The notes: generated from the letters alone by a model not told the origin. 34,509 nt of DNA from an uncultured Bacteroidota bacterium (GCA_937127285.1 CAKZLV010000041.1:1-34509), one strand, 5' to 3'. Positions 8,064 to 18,123 are shown, counted from the first letter of the stretch. Translations and numbers: made by a program.

Positions 8064-8788
8064 GACGACGGGGAGCGCTCTGCGTCCGTGAGGGTCACGT
8101 CGTCGGCGTGCTCTACCTCCCGGAGCCGGCCGTACTCAAGGCGGAGGATGCGGCCGGCGATCCCCGCGAGGGCCGGGTTGTGCGTGACAATCACGAACGT
8201 CTGCCCCAACTCGCGGCTCAGGCGGTCGATCTCGCGGTGCAGGGGCTCGGCCGTACGGGCATCGAGGTTGCCGGTCGGCTCGTCGAGCAGCACCATCTCC
8301 GGTTCGTTCATGAGCGCCCGGGCCACGGCCACGCGCTGCTTCTCGCCCCCCGACAGCGTGCTGGGCTGATGATCGGAGCGATCGTCGAGGCCGAGAAGCT
8401 GCATCAACTCGCGCGCCCGCGGCTCCACCGTCGAGAGCGACTGGTGCTGAATCAGCGCCGGCATCGCTACGTTCTCCAGCGCCGTAAATTCGGGAAGCAG
8501 GTGATGAAACTGGAAGACGAAGCCGATCGACCGATTGCGGAAGGCGGCCAGCGCTTCATCGTCTTTCGCGAACACATCCGTCCCGTCGAACCGAACCGTG
8601 CCCGCCGTCGGCCGGTCCAGCGCGCCAATTAGGTGAAGCAGGGTTGACTTGCCCGTTCCGCTTTCTCCCACGACGGCAACAATCTCCCCGCGATCGACGC
8701 GCATCGAGAGATCGTCCAGCACGGTCAGCGGCGTCTCGCCTCCGGTGTCGTACTGCTTCACCAGTCCCTGAACGTCGAGCAGCGCCAT
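8060..8788 (-). CDS. lolD: LolD-type ABC transporter ATPase
   Basis: ATP-binding subunit of the MacB/LolD family; with LolC/E it extracts lipoproteins from the inner membrane, though some relatives serve MacB-like exporters. All nucleotide-binding motifs are intact in 242 aa: Walker [10 protein letters not shown] (41-49), Q-loop Q93, signature [15 protein letters not shown] (145-159), Walker [13 protein letters not shown] (165-176) and H-loop H203. The sequence around the Q-loop ([18 protein letters not shown]) is the LolD form. No permease gene is adjacent, so the partner lies elsewhere. The gene is downstream of an NtrC-type regulator on the same strand, and the 138 bp between them consist entirely of two tandem arrays. 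A 15-bp duplication overlaps the stop. Confidence 0.93.
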   Translation of the reverse strand: MALLDVQGLVKQYDTGGETPLTVLDDLSMRVDRGEIVAVVGESGTGKSTLLHLIGALDRPTAGTVRFDGTDVFAKDDEALAAFRNRSIGFVFQFHHLLPEFTALENVAMPALIQHQSLSTVEPRARELMQLLGLDDRSDHQPSTLSGGEKQRVAVARALMNEPEMVLLDEPTGNLDARTAEPLHREIDRLSRELGQTFVIVTHNPALAGIAGRILRLEYGRLREVEHADDVTLTDAERSPSS

Positions 8789-8790
8789 GG

Positions 8791-8867
8791 TCGATACCGG
8801 ATCGATGCCGGGTCAGTGTCCAGTCAGTCTCGGGTCAGTCTCGGGTCGGTGCCGAGTCGGTGCCGGG
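8791..8867. repeat. 11-bp tandem array abutting the lolD start
   Basis: Seven consecutive 11-bp units (consensus TCRGTGYCGGG) start at 8791, 8802, 8813, 8824, 8835, 8846 and 8857. The array begins two bases from the lolD ATG (8786-8788 on the minus strand) and joins a 13-bp array without a gap. The period is close to one turn of B-DNA, so each unit shows the same face. Units at 8824 and 8835 are identical; the rest differ by one to four bases. Confidence 0.93.
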
Positions 8868-8933
8868 AATCGTCGTCGGGAATCCGTCGTCGGGAATCGT
8901 CGTCGGGAATCGTCGTCGGGAATCGTTCAGTCG
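8868..8933. repeat. 13-bp tandem array running into the stop of the sigma-54 activator gene
   Basis: Units of AATCGTCGTCGGG lie at 8868-8880, 8881-8894 (one extra base), 8895-8907 and 8908-8920, with a degenerate fifth unit 8921-8933 that contains the TGA stop of the upstream gene (8927-8929). Together with the 11-bp array it accounts for every base between the two genes. Confidence 0.93.
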
Positions 8934-10306
8934 TCCCGTTCAATCCCGTACTTGTTCAGCTTGTTGTAGAGGTGCGACCGCTGGATGCCGATGGTTTCGG
9001 CCGTCTGGCTGACGTTCCAGTCGTGCTCGTTGAGCTTGCGCTCGATGAAGAGCTTCTCGAAATGATCGCGCGCCTCGGTAAAGTCCTCGTACGCGTGGAT
9101 GAGGTCGTGGGCCGGTCCGTTCGTGTGGCCGGTCGGCCGAACGAAGCGCTCCACGTCCGATGCGTCAATTTGCGGACCGTCCGACAGGATGAGCACGCGC
9201 TCCAGCACGTTGTGCAGTTCCCGCACGTTGCCGCGCCACTCGTAGCGCTTCAGGCGGTGGATGGCGTCGTCGGTGAACGCCTTGGGGGAGAGTCCATTTC
9301 GGCGGGCGAGGTCGTCGGCGATGTGACGCGTGAGAAGCGGGATGTCGTCGCGACGCTCCCGCAGCGGCGGAACGTCGATGAGGATCACCCCGATCCGGTG
9401 GTAGAGATCCTCGCGGAAGGAGCCGTCTTCGATTTCGGCCATCAGGTCCTTGTTCGTGGCCGCCACGACGCGGACGTCGACGTCGATATTTCGGTCGCCC
9501 CCGACGCGCTGGATCTTGTTTTCCTGGAGCACCCGCAGCACCTTTGCCTGCGCCGAAAGGCTCATGTCCCCGATTTCGTCGAGGAACAGCGTCCCTTCGT
9601 GTGCCTGCTCGAACTTGCCGATGCGCTGCTCGGTGGCGCCGGTAAAGGCCCCTTCTTCGTGCCCGAACAGTTCGCTCTCGATGAGTTCGCTGGGGATTGC
9701 GGCACAATTGACGTCCACGAGCGGCCCCTCCGCCCGTGCACTTTCATGATGGATCCATTTTGCGACGAGCTCTTTGCCGGTCCCGTTCTCGCCCGAGATC
9801 AGCACCCGGGCTTCGGTCGGGGCCACGCGCGTGATCGTCTCTTTGATCTCCTGGATCTCCTCGCTTTCCCCGATGATGGGCGTCAGTCCGCTCGAGCTCT
9901 GCTCGCTGATCGCCTGACGCATGCGCCGGTTCTGCGTCTCGAGCTGGCCGTGATCGAGGGCGTTGCGCACCGTCAGGAGCAGCCGGTTGAGGTCGGGCGG
10001 CTTCTCGATGAAGTCGTAGGCACCCAGCTTGGTGGCCTCGACGGCCGTTTCGATCGTGCCGTGCCCGCTGATCATGACGACGGGAAGCTCCGGGGCCTCC
10101 TCGGCGATGGCCTTCAGCACCTCCATCCCGTCCAGCTTCGGCATCTTGACGTCGAGCAGGACGAGGTCGTAGGCGTTCGACCGGATGGCGCTGAGCGCCT
10201 CTTCGCCGTCGACCACGGCGTCGACGCCGTAGTCTTCGTACTCGAGAATCTCTCGCAGCGTCCGGCGAATGCTCGCCTCATCGTCAACGACCAAAATGGT
10301 AGCCAT
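8927..10306 (-). CDS. NtrC-family sigma-54-dependent response regulator
   Basis: A 459-aa enhancer-binding activator. The receiver domain (about 1-120) has the acidic pair D8/D9, phosphoacceptor D52 (LLDVKMP) and K102. The AAA+ domain (about 142-375) has Walker A SGENGTGKE (171-179), the sigma-54-contacting GAFTGA loop (219-224), Walker B GTLFLDEIGD (238-247) and the arginine-rich sensor region. A Fis-type helix-turn-helix ends the protein (about 431-455, NVSQTAETIGIQRSHLYNKL). All catalytic features look functional, so it should open promoters with sigma-54 holoenzyme after phosphorylation. No cognate sensor kinase or rpoN lies in the window. lolD follows 138 bp downstream through a pure repeat spacer. 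Confidence 0.95.
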   Translation of the reverse strand: MATILVVDDEASIRRTLREILEYEDYGVDAVVDGEEALSAIRSNAYDLVLLDVKMPKLDGMEVLKAIAEEAPELPVVMISGHGTIETAVEATKLGAYDFIEKPPDLNRLLLTVRNALDHGQLETQNRRMRQAISEQSSSGLTPIIGESEEIQEIKETITRVAPTEARVLISGENGTGKELVAKWIHHESARAEGPLVDVNCAAIPSELIESELFGHEEGAFTGATEQRIGKFEQAHEGTLFLDEIGDMSLSAQAKVLRVLQENKIQRVGGDRNIDVDVRVVAATNKDLMAEIEDGSFREDLYHRIGVILIDVPPLRERRDDIPLLTRHIADDLARRNGLSPKAFTDDAIHRLKRYEWRGNVRELHNVLERVLILSDGPQIDASDVERFVRPTGHTNGPAHDLIHAYEDFTEARDHFEKLFIERKLNEHDWNVSQTAETIGIQRSHLYNKLNKYGIERDD

Positions 10307-10490
10307 GGGTCACCGGCGGGCATCTTGAAGAAAGCACTCGGTCGGCCGGAGAGCAGCCGGCCCGACACCGGCCCGGCACCGGGTCGCCGCCGCGTCCGCC
10401 GGCCCGGCCGTCGCCGGGGAGCGGACTCGGAGGCCGGGTCGATCAACAACAGACCGGCCGGAGCGACCGCTCTGCGCCTGAGACGCACGG

Positions 10491-11216
10491 TTAGGAGGCG
10501 GAGGACCGTTGCGTGGCCTGCTGCTTGGCCTGCACGCGGGCGAGGTAGACCTCGGCGTCCTGCACCTGCTGTGCGTCGGGATACTCTTCGGTGATCTGGC
10601 GGTAGGCCTGGGCCGCGGCGTCGAAGGCACCGGCCTGTTCGTAGGCTTGACCGGCGCGGAGAAGATACCGGGGCGTGGTGAGGTCGCTTTCGAAGTGCGA
10701 CGCGGCCTGCTCGTACCTCTCTCCCGCCCGGTCGAAGTCGCCGCGCGACTCATGGATGGCCGCCTGCGCAGCATACGCACTGGCTCCGAAGAAATCCTTC
10801 TCCTTGTCGTACCGCTGAAAGTACGTCAGCGCCCGATCGTACTGATCCGTCTGGTAATAAGCGTGCGCGGCGTAGTAGGTAGCCAGATTGCCGGCGGAGG
10901 TCCCCCCGAAATCGTCGGCGATCTCTTTCAGGCCGCGGGCGTCTCCGGTCCCGTCCAGTGCCTGCTGATAATTGCCCTGCTCGTAGACGGGCAGGATCTG
11001 GCCGAGCAGCTGATTGGCCTCTTCCTGCTGTTGCTGCTGGTAGTACATGTAGCCGGGAATTGCCAGGATGGCAGCCACCAGCACGCCGAACCCCGTCAGC
11101 ACCGCCGATCGATGTTCGTCCCAGAGCAGGAGTGCGCGTGCATAGAGCTCCACAATCTTGTTCTCTCGGAGCTCTTTCCGTCGCGAAGATTTTTCAGGGG
11201 TTTGAAGCGCGGACAT
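10491..11216 (-). CDS. YfgM-like TPR membrane protein
   Basis: A 241-aa protein with a short basic cytoplasmic N-terminus, one membrane helix at about residues 38-60 (AVLTGFGVLVAAILAIPGYM) and an external TPR region. The TPR helices are visible as YYAAHAYYQTDQYDRALTYF (about 113-132), GDFDRAGERYEQAASHF and LRAGQAYEQAGAFDAAAQAY. The shape (N-in single-span anchor plus C-terminal TPRs) is that of YfgM and similar proteins thought to hold envelope chaperones near the Sec translocon; a TPR scaffold of unknown partner is the safe reading. A Gln-rich stretch (QQQQQEE) follows the helix. The gene is 184 bp upstream of the sigma-54 activator on the same strand. Confidence 0.8.
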   Translation of the reverse strand: MSALQTPEKSSRRKELRENKIVELYARALLLWDEHRSAVLTGFGVLVAAILAIPGYMYYQQQQQEEANQLLGQILPVYEQGNYQQALDGTGDARGLKEIADDFGGTSAGNLATYYAAHAYYQTDQYDRALTYFQRYDKEKDFFGASAYAAQAAIHESRGDFDRAGERYEQAASHFESDLTTPRYLLRAGQAYEQAGAFDAAAQAYRQITEEYPDAQQVQDAEVYLARVQAKQQATQRSSAS

Positions 11217-11420
11217 AGACGATTCGTTCAGTCGACAAGGAAGGAAGAGGGTGGGTCGGCGATCCGCAGCAGCAGCCTACCGCTACCGCCCGATGCATGT
11301 TCGCACCGTGCCTGTGCACCGTGCCAATCGGGATCAATCGGGGGTTCGTTGGTGGACCGTTGGACCCGTGCGTGCCGGGGGAACGCACACCGGGGCGCTG
11401 CATGCCGGGTCCGCGGGAAT

Positions 11421-11465
11421 CGGAGCCACAGGGGCCGGAGCTACAGGGGCCGGAGCCGCGTCGAA
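11421..11465. repeat. 15-bp tandem repeat
   Basis: CGGAGC(C/T)ACAGGGGC is present at 11421-11435 and 11436-11450, followed by a partial copy beginning CGGAGCC at 11451. It is part of the gene-free region upstream of gap. Confidence 0.85.
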
Positions 11466-11494
11466 CAGGGCGGGAAACGCAGCCAGACATCTGT

Positions 11495-11545
11495 CACTAC
11501 CCGAGCCCCGTCGCTACCCGAGCCCCATCGCTGCCCGAGCCCCGC
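11495..11545. repeat. 17-bp tandem array, three units
   Basis: Three units of the form CGCTACCCGAGCCCCGT lie at 11495-11511, 11512-11528 and 11529-11545 with one or two substitutions each. It shares no unit sequence with the 15-bp repeat just upstream. Confidence 0.9.
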
Positions 11546-12169
11546 GGCTGAATCTCTCCCGCTCCCCCTACGGAGGCCCCTCGCGGTTCGGGGAAGGAAT
11601 ACCGCCCGACACGGCCGGGATCAAAACGGAGCGGATCGAGGCAGCATTGATCAACACGGCCCTGGTTGGTCGAAGCCGCCTGCATCGGACGGCGGCGCTG
11701 GAGCTTTTGCTTTTTGGTGCACAGACAACAAACCAGTGCCGTTGTACGCGACTTCTCCGGTTCGTTTCCGGGCTGTTACGATCAAAGAGAGGGCCCTACA
11801 CTTTTGCATGTGATCTTTATTAAGTTACCGAGGTCGGTTTTCATACCTTGACAACCGGATTCACACATGGACGCGGCCCCGACACGAGCGAAGCACCGTG
11901 ATCGAAGGGAGCACGCACTCCTGGGGTGCGACGGACGCCGCAAACACCGGGGGCGAAGCCTCCACGGAGCGCTCAACCGAGCCCTGTAGGGGGAGCTGAG
12001 CACAGCGAAGAAGTGCCCGTGGGGGGCCGCAGACCGTCCGCCAAACCGGTTCTGACAGCGCAACGGGGCCGGTTGCTACGGGTGCCCCCCGGGATTTCGC
12101 CGGCGGCAGGCGCCGTAAACTTCCCATCAATCGACTCCAGCACGGCACCATCCGAGACTCCACCGGTAG

Positions 12170-13387
<1,218 letters not shown>

Positions 13388-13504
13388 CCGCCCTCCGACG
13401 TTGCTTCCTCGGGTCCGCGCTTCGGCCCGCCGGCGCCGTCCTCGCGGCACCGGTGGGCCGGCCGCGCCCTTCCATCGCCTCCTGTCGAATCAACGGTTGT
13501 ACGA

Positions 13505-14704
13505 ATGAACAAGCTCACGCTCGACGACGTCGACCTTCAGGGCCAGCGGGTGCTGGTCCGGGTGGACTTCAACGTTCCGCTCGACAAGCAGGAGAACGGC
13601 AGCCCCACGGTCGCCGACGACACCCGAATCCGAGCCGCCCTGCCGACCATCCGGCACATCCTGGACGGCGGCGGCAAAGCCATTCTGATCAGCCACCTGG
13701 GGCGCCCCGGCGGTCAGCCCAACCCCGACCTCAGCCTCGCCTGCGTGGCCGACCACCTCGGCACGCTGCTGAAAGAGCGCGTCCGCTTTTCGAGCAACAC
13801 GGTCGGCGACACCGTCCGCGAGGTCGTTGACGGCATGAGTGAAGGCAGCGTCATCCTCCTCGAAAACACGCGCTTCGAGTCGGGCGAGAAGTCAAACGAC
13901 GAAGCGTTTGCCCGCTCGCTGGCCGATCTGGCCGACATCTACGTCAACGATGCGTTCGGTACCGCCCACCGCGCGCACGCCTCCACCGCCGGCGTCGCCG
14001 AGTTCGTCGATCCCGCCGTGATGGGCCGGCTCCTGACCAAGGAGATCGACATCCTGACGAAGGTTCGCGACGAACCGGAGCACCCCATGGTGGCCGTCCT
14101 GGGCGGAGCCAAAGTCTCCGACAAAATCGGAACCGTCCGCACCCTCTCGAAGGTCGCCGAGAAGATTCTGATCGGAGGGGCGATGAGCTATACCTTCCTG
14201 CAAGCCCTCGGGCACGAGATCGGATCCTCTCGCGTCGAAGAGGACCGGATGGAAACGGCCTCCTCCCTGTACGAGGAAGCCGACGGCGCCCTGGCCCTCC
14301 CCTCCGACCACGTGGTGGCGGAAGAGATCGATGCCGGTGCGGCGTCGACGGTCGTCGAGGGGGACATCCCGGAGGCGCAGATGGGGCTGGACATCGGCCC
14401 GGCAACGGTCGACACCTACCGCAGCGCCATCCTGGAGGCGGAAACGGTGATCTGGAACGGTCCGATGGGCGTCTTTGAACTCGAACCGTTTGCCACGGGA
14501 ACGATGTCCGTCGCCGAAGCAATTGCGGATGCGACGGACGCCGGGGCCTACTCGGTCGTCGGCGGCGGCGATTCGGTGTCGGCGCTGGCCCGCGCGGGCG
14601 TGACCGATCGCATCAGCCACGTATCGACGGGCGGCGGCGCGATGCTCACGTTTCTGGAGGGGGCCCCGCTCCCGGGCGTAGAGGCGCTCACCGACGCAGA
14701 ATAA
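13505..14704 (+). CDS. pgk: Phosphoglycerate kinase
   Basis: Transfers phosphate from 1,3-bisphosphoglycerate to ADP in glycolysis, directly after GAPDH. The 399-aa length is normal. Visible family motifs are RVDFNVP (19-25), ISHLGRPGG in the substrate-binding N-domain, the NDAFGTAHRAHAS segment, and the nucleotide-binding C-domain with WNGPMGVFE, VVGGGDSVSAL and STGGGAMLTFLEG near the end. It lies 117 bp downstream of gap and is probably cotranscribed with it. Downstream, a 14-bp array separates it from an amidinohydrolase gene. Confidence 0.98.
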   Translation: MNKLTLDDVDLQGQRVLVRVDFNVPLDKQENGSPTVADDTRIRAALPTIRHILDGGGKAILISHLGRPGGQPNPDLSLACVADHLGTLLKERVRFSSNTVGDTVREVVDGMSEGSVILLENTRFESGEKSNDEAFARSLADLADIYVNDAFGTAHRAHASTAGVAEFVDPAVMGRLLTKEIDILTKVRDEPEHPMVAVLGGAKVSDKIGTVRTLSKVAEKILIGGAMSYTFLQALGHEIGSSRVEEDRMETASSLYEEADGALALPSDHVVAEEIDAGAASTVVEGDIPEAQMGLDIGPATVDTYRSAILEAETVIWNGPMGVFELEPFATGTMSVAEAIADATDAGAYSVVGGGDSVSALARAGVTDRISHVSTGGGAMLTFLEGAPLPGVEALTDAE

Positions 14705-14787
14705 GTCCGCCCCCGGTGGCCGGCCTCCCAGCCGGGTTGGTTTCCTGGGCAGCACCTCCTATGTTTTGATCTCTCCCCGGCCGCGCC

Positions 14788-14837
14788 CTCCCGGTTGCTC
14801 CTGACCGGTTGCTCCCGACCGGTTGCTCCCGACCGGT
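14788..14837. repeat. 14-bp tandem array
   Basis: GACCGGTTGCTCCC is present at 14803-14816 and 14817-14830, with a partial third copy (14831-14837) and a diverged copy before (14788-14802). It lies between pgk and the amidinohydrolase gene. Confidence 0.92.
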
Positions 14838-14914
14838 CACATGCCGGGGTGCTCACCGCCCCTCGGCGCGGCCCCTCGCCCGCTCTTCTCTTCCGCCTTT
14901 CCCCCGCCGCCCCC

Positions 14915-15814
14915 ATGGCTTCGGTCTATCGGACCCTCGACGGTATCGACTTCGACCGGACGGACTGCCCGGCCCTGCCCCGGCCCGATACCGTCTTGCT
15001 GACCACCCCCGATTACTACGACGTTCAATACGTAATCAACCCGCACATGTCCGGGCACGTCGGGTCGGTGAACCACGGGGTGGCCATGCAGCAGTGGAAG
15101 GCTCTGCGCGCAGTGTATACGGCCCTGGGCATCGAGCCGCACATCGTCGACGGCCAGCCCGGACTTCCGGATATGGTGTTCTGCGCGAACCAGACGCTCC
15201 CGTTCTTCGACCCGCTTGCCGAGCGACACGGCGTCGTCCTCAGCCGCATGCAGGCCGAGCAGCGACGCGACGAGGTCCCCTACTTTGCCGATGCCTTCAG
15301 CGACCTGAACTACACGGTGGAGTCGCTTCCGGAGTCCGTCAACAGCCCGTTCGAAGGCATGGGCGACGGCATCTGGCATCCGGGCCGCTACCTGCTGTGG
15401 GGCGGCTACGGGTTCCGATCCGCTCCGGAACCGTACGAGGTGCTGGCCGGACTCCTGGGGGCGCGGGTCGTTGCCCTGGAGCTTACCGACGCCGACTTCT
15501 ACCACCTCGACACCTGCTTCTCGCCCCTCGACGAACACAGCGTCCTGATCTATCCGGGCGCATTTACGGACGACGGACTTGCCCTCATCGATCACTTCTT
15601 TACCACGGTCGTGGAGGCACCCGAGGAAGAAGCCCGCCACCAGTTCGCCTGTAACGCCCACTGCCCGAACGGGCACCACGTGCTGATCCAGGAGGGCTGC
15701 ACAACCACGGAAAACCGCCTGCGACGAGCCGGATTCAAACCGATCGAGCTTGACACGAGCGAGTTCATGAAGTCGGGCGGATCGGTGTTCTGCATGAAGC
15801 AAATGATCTGGTAG
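14915..15814 (+). CDS. Amidinohydrolase of the DDAH/arginine-deiminase superfamily
   Basis: A 299-aa enzyme of the guanidino-group-modifying superfamily (arginine deiminase, dimethylarginine dimethylaminohydrolase, amidinotransferases). The catalytic set is complete: Asp86 in DMVFCANQ (85-92), Glu147 in FEGMGDG, His197 in YHLDTCFSPL and nucleophile Cys293 in KSGGSVFC (286-293). The short length and terminal Cys fit DDAH-like hydrolases rather than full arginine deiminases of about 400 aa; the true substrate (methylarginine, arginine or another guanidino compound) cannot be decided here. I chose the ATG at 14915 because the frame upstream overlaps repeat DNA. It is downstream of pgk on the same strand, but the 210-bp gap leaves cotranscription open. 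Confidence 0.85.
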   Translation: MASVYRTLDGIDFDRTDCPALPRPDTVLLTTPDYYDVQYVINPHMSGHVGSVNHGVAMQQWKALRAVYTALGIEPHIVDGQPGLPDMVFCANQTLPFFDPLAERHGVVLSRMQAEQRRDEVPYFADAFSDLNYTVESLPESVNSPFEGMGDGIWHPGRYLLWGGYGFRSAPEPYEVLAGLLGARVVALELTDADFYHLDTCFSPLDEHSVLIYPGAFTDDGLALIDHFFTTVVEAPEEEARHQFACNAHCPNGHHVLIQEGCTTTENRLRRAGFKPIELDTSEFMKSGGSVFCMKQMIW

Positions 15815-15902
15815 ACCGCCTCGGCACGCTGCCGCGCCGCTCGTCTCGCCGCTCCGCCCGGCGACGTGAGACATCGTACCGACGCGTTCGTGCCGGCCCC
15901 GG

Positions 15903-16580
15903 ATGCAGCCTCCCATGACGGTTTCGATTATCATTCCCACGCTGAACGAGGCCGACGGCCTCCCCGCAACCCTTCGGCGCGTCCAGTCGCAACCCGGCCC
16001 GAAGGAGATCCTGGTCGTTGACGGGGGGTCGACCGACAGAACGCTGTCTGTTGCTCGCGAGGCCGGCGTGCGCACCCTGCGCGCTCCCCGCGGACGGGCG
16101 GTTCAGATGAATCGCGGCGCGGCGCACGCGTCCGGAGATGTCCTGCTTTTCCTCCACGCCGACACCCTCCTCCCCCCCACCGGGCTCGCGACCGTACGGC
16201 GGACCTTGGCCGACGCGGACGCGGGAATCTTCCGTCTGCGCTTCACCCGCGAAACCCCGCTCTTGCGCCTCTACGGCTGGGCGACCTCCCTCGACTGGAT
16301 TCGCCTCGCCTTCGGCGACCGAGGCCTCTTCACCACCCGATCGGCGTTTGAGGCCGTCGGTGGGTACCCGGACTGGCCGATTTTCGAGGACCTGGAGATG
16401 GCCGACCGCCTCGATCGTCACGGCAGCTTCGACTTCGTCGATTCCGCCGTCCGCACCTCTCCCCGGCGGTTCGAACGGAACGGGCCCGTCCGGCAGCAGC
16501 TTCGTAATGCCTATCTCTGGCTGCACTACTGCCTGCGGACGGAGCCAGAATCGGTCGCGCATCTGTACGACGACGGATGA
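15903..16580 (+). CDS. TIGR04283-type family 2 glycosyltransferase
   Basis: A short (225 aa) GT-A-fold transferase resembling the TIGR04283 group, annotated as rSAM/selenodomain-associated or arsenosugar-related transferase. Motifs: VSIIIPTLNEADGL at the start, ILVVDGGSTDRT for nucleotide binding, GRAVQMNRGAAHASGDVLLFLHADT (about 60-84) with the acidic metal-binding HAD, then FGDRGLFTTRSAFEAVGGYP and the acceptor-site FEDLEMADRL. No membrane helix is present. The ATG at 15915 (MTVSIIIPT) fits the family as well as the one at 15903. None of the usual partner genes (radical SAM, arsenic methylase) is nearby, so the product is unknown. Confidence 0.85.
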   Translation: MQPPMTVSIIIPTLNEADGLPATLRRVQSQPGPKEILVVDGGSTDRTLSVAREAGVRTLRAPRGRAVQMNRGAAHASGDVLLFLHADTLLPPTGLATVRRTLADADAGIFRLRFTRETPLLRLYGWATSLDWIRLAFGDRGLFTTRSAFEAVGGYPDWPIFEDLEMADRLDRHGSFDFVDSAVRTSPRRFERNGPVRQQLRNAYLWLHYCLRTEPESVAHLYDDG

Positions 16581-16661
16581 GCCGGCAGCGACCCGCCGCC
16601 GCATAGGAAGGTCCGGGAAAAGGCCGATGGCGGGCAGGGCGTCTCCAGCGTGCCGACCGAA

Positions 16662-17243
16662 TTACCGCACCACCTGCCGGGCGGGGTGGCCGGGGTCGGG
16701 CCCGGTGACGCCGCGCTCGGCCGGGTCGCCGGTCGTTTGGAGCGTGCGGTTCCAGTAGAAGATACCGACCGCGAAGAGAAGCGCCGCCCCTAGGCTGATG
16801 GCGGCGTTCATCATGGCGATTCGGCGCTGCGTATCCACCACGGTCGTCGACCCGATGGCTTCCGTCACCACCACTTCGCGGGCCGCCCCCGGCTGCACGC
16901 GTACCGAAACGGTCTCTTTCTCCTGGAGGGCGGGGACGAGCGAGTGCGGAAGGGCGAGCCGGTCCTTCGTCAGGGTGCTTCCATCCGGCAGCGGTACCTG
17001 CAGGCTGATGTAATCGTACGTCACGTCCACTCGTCGCTCCACGTGAACGTCCAGCACCTGAGCCGTGGCCTCCGTTCCCTCCGTGCGCGTCGAGGTAAGG
17101 TCGCCGGCCACCTTCGCCTGGTGGCCGCACAAAACGACGAGAAGGACGGGCAGGGCCCAGGCGCTGCGGGCGGCAATGCGGAGGAGAGACACGGGCGGTC
17201 GGGCTCGGTGAAGAGGGATGCGGAGGGGGATGGATGGCAACAC
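16662..17243 (-). CDS. DUF3592-like membrane protein
   Basis: A 193-aa protein with a hydrophobic N-terminal segment (about residues 25-40), an extracytoplasmic beta-rich domain of about 95 residues (TEATAQVLDVHVERRV..YDYISLQVPLPDGSTL) and a second membrane helix (about 143-163, MMNAAISLGAALLFAVGIFYW). The arrangement and the A-x-V-x-x-V start of the beta domain resemble DUF3592, a family of unknown function; the match is moderate. The stop is 81 bp from the convergent glycosyltransferase. The HNH nuclease gene lies 36 bp upstream on the same strand, so the two are likely in one operon. Confidence 0.62.
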   Translation of the reverse strand: MLPSIPLRIPLHRARPPVSLLRIAARSAWALPVLLVVLCGHQAKVAGDLTSTRTEGTEATAQVLDVHVERRVDVTYDYISLQVPLPDGSTLTKDRLALPHSLVPALQEKETVSVRVQPGAAREVVVTEAIGSTTVVDTQRRIAMMNAAISLGAALLFAVGIFYWNRTLQTTGDPAERGVTGPDPGHPARQVVR

Positions 17244-17279
17244 CGTGCCGCGCCCCCACGGGATCGCGGCAAAAAGGGC

Positions 17280-17780
17280 TTACGACAGGAAGAGGTACGG
17301 CTTCCAGGCCTCGTTGACCGTCCCCACAAAGTCCCGCAGAAACATCACGTAGCTGGGGCGGAACGGCTCGCGATCGAGCTCCATCCCCGCCTCTTCGGGG
17401 GTGCGGTCGCCTTTCCGATTGTTGCAGGAAACGCACGCAGCGACCAGGTTCTCCCACGAGTCGCGGCCGCCGCGCGACTTCGGCAGGACGTGGTCGATCG
17501 TAAGATTATCCGTGGCACCGCAGTACTGGCACGTGTTGCGGTCGCGCTTGAGGATGTTCTTCCGGGAGAGCATCACCCGCTTGTACGGCACGCGCGCGTA
17601 CGCCTTCAGGCGCACGATGCTCGGCCACGGGACGCGGGTGCTGGGCGACCGGACGTACTCTCCGTCGACCGCCTCCACGACGTGCACCTTCTGCAGGTGA
17701 ATCAGGATGACGGCCCGTTCCACGCTGCAAACGGTGAGAGCGCTGTAGTCTTGGTTTAGGACGAGCACGTGACCGTTCAT
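17280..17780 (-). CDS. HNH endonuclease family protein
   Basis: A 166-aa protein of the stand-alone HNH family common in Bacteroidota and Cyanobacteria chromosomes. The zinc-braced HNH core is complete: C84-xx-C87 (CQYCG), the Asp96-His97 catalytic pair (TIDHVLPKSRGG), the Asn-containing NLVAACVSCNNRKG with C116-xx-C119, and the tail RTPEEAGM. The N-terminal 70 residues form a domain that often precedes HNH in this family (VLVLNQDYSAL..VHVVEA). There is no nearby methylase, phage or toxin partner, so it is probably a chromosomal nuclease of unknown role rather than a restriction enzyme. It is followed closely by the DUF3592-like gene. Confidence 0.9.
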   Translation of the reverse strand: MNGHVLVLNQDYSALTVCSVERAVILIHLQKVHVVEAVDGEYVRSPSTRVPWPSIVRLKAYARVPYKRVMLSRKNILKRDRNTCQYCGATDNLTIDHVLPKSRGGRDSWENLVAACVSCNNRKGDRTPEEAGMELDREPFRPSYVMFLRDFVGTVNEAWKPYLFLS

Positions 17781-18123
17781 GACGAATCACCCTCCCTCGA
17801 TTCGCCGCGACACGGCCCACGAGAATGGATCGGACGGATGGACTCTACGCACGGGGTCACGGACAGATCAGTCTTGAAGGGGTCACCTCCACCGGGTTTC
17901 CGGGACATGTGATGAAAAGCGGAAGACACCAGGAAAAACCGCAGCCGGCAGATGGGTAGGCCGACTGCGACCTATCACTAATGCCATATTGGCCGTTTCA
18001 GACTTTGTTTCCGCACGGCTACGGCGGACGGGCGGAGCGTTCCCGGGCGGAGCGACCTGGGGCGCTCCCCGGTGCTCGGTTCGCCGGAAAGGGTCCTGGA
18101 AAGGGTCTTGCCCCGGGTCTCCC
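17781..18123. other. Intergenic region upstream of the HNH gene
   Basis: This 343-bp stretch contains a minus-strand terminator-like hairpin (17934-17968, listed separately) that separates the alpha/beta hydrolase gene from the HNH gene. The segment at about 17965-18015 is markedly more AT-rich than its surroundings. No gene was recognised. Confidence 0.6.
17934..17968 (-). terminator. Rho-independent terminator after the hydrolase gene
   Basis: On the minus strand, GCAGTCGGC (17960-17968) pairs with GCCGGCTGC (17941-17949) over nine base pairs with one G-U, leaving a 10-nt loop; two bases later comes a run of five U (17934-17938). It lies 155 bp past the hydrolase stop and 150 bp before the HNH start. 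It could instead be an attenuator in the HNH leader. Confidence 0.65.

Noticed and set aside
5980-8091. 703-codon plus-strand frame opposite nadA and its neighbours
   Set aside because: It is antisense to nadA and the 167-aa gene, crosses the 7933-8009 array and shows no family features.
11848-11880. TTGACA as a promoter for gap
   Set aside because: No -10-like hexamer lies 16-18 bp downstream, and the distance to gap would be more than 500 bp.
14705-14760. Terminator after pgk (CCGGC...GCCGG followed by T-rich bases)
   Set aside because: The stem is only five base pairs and the T-run is broken; too weak to call.
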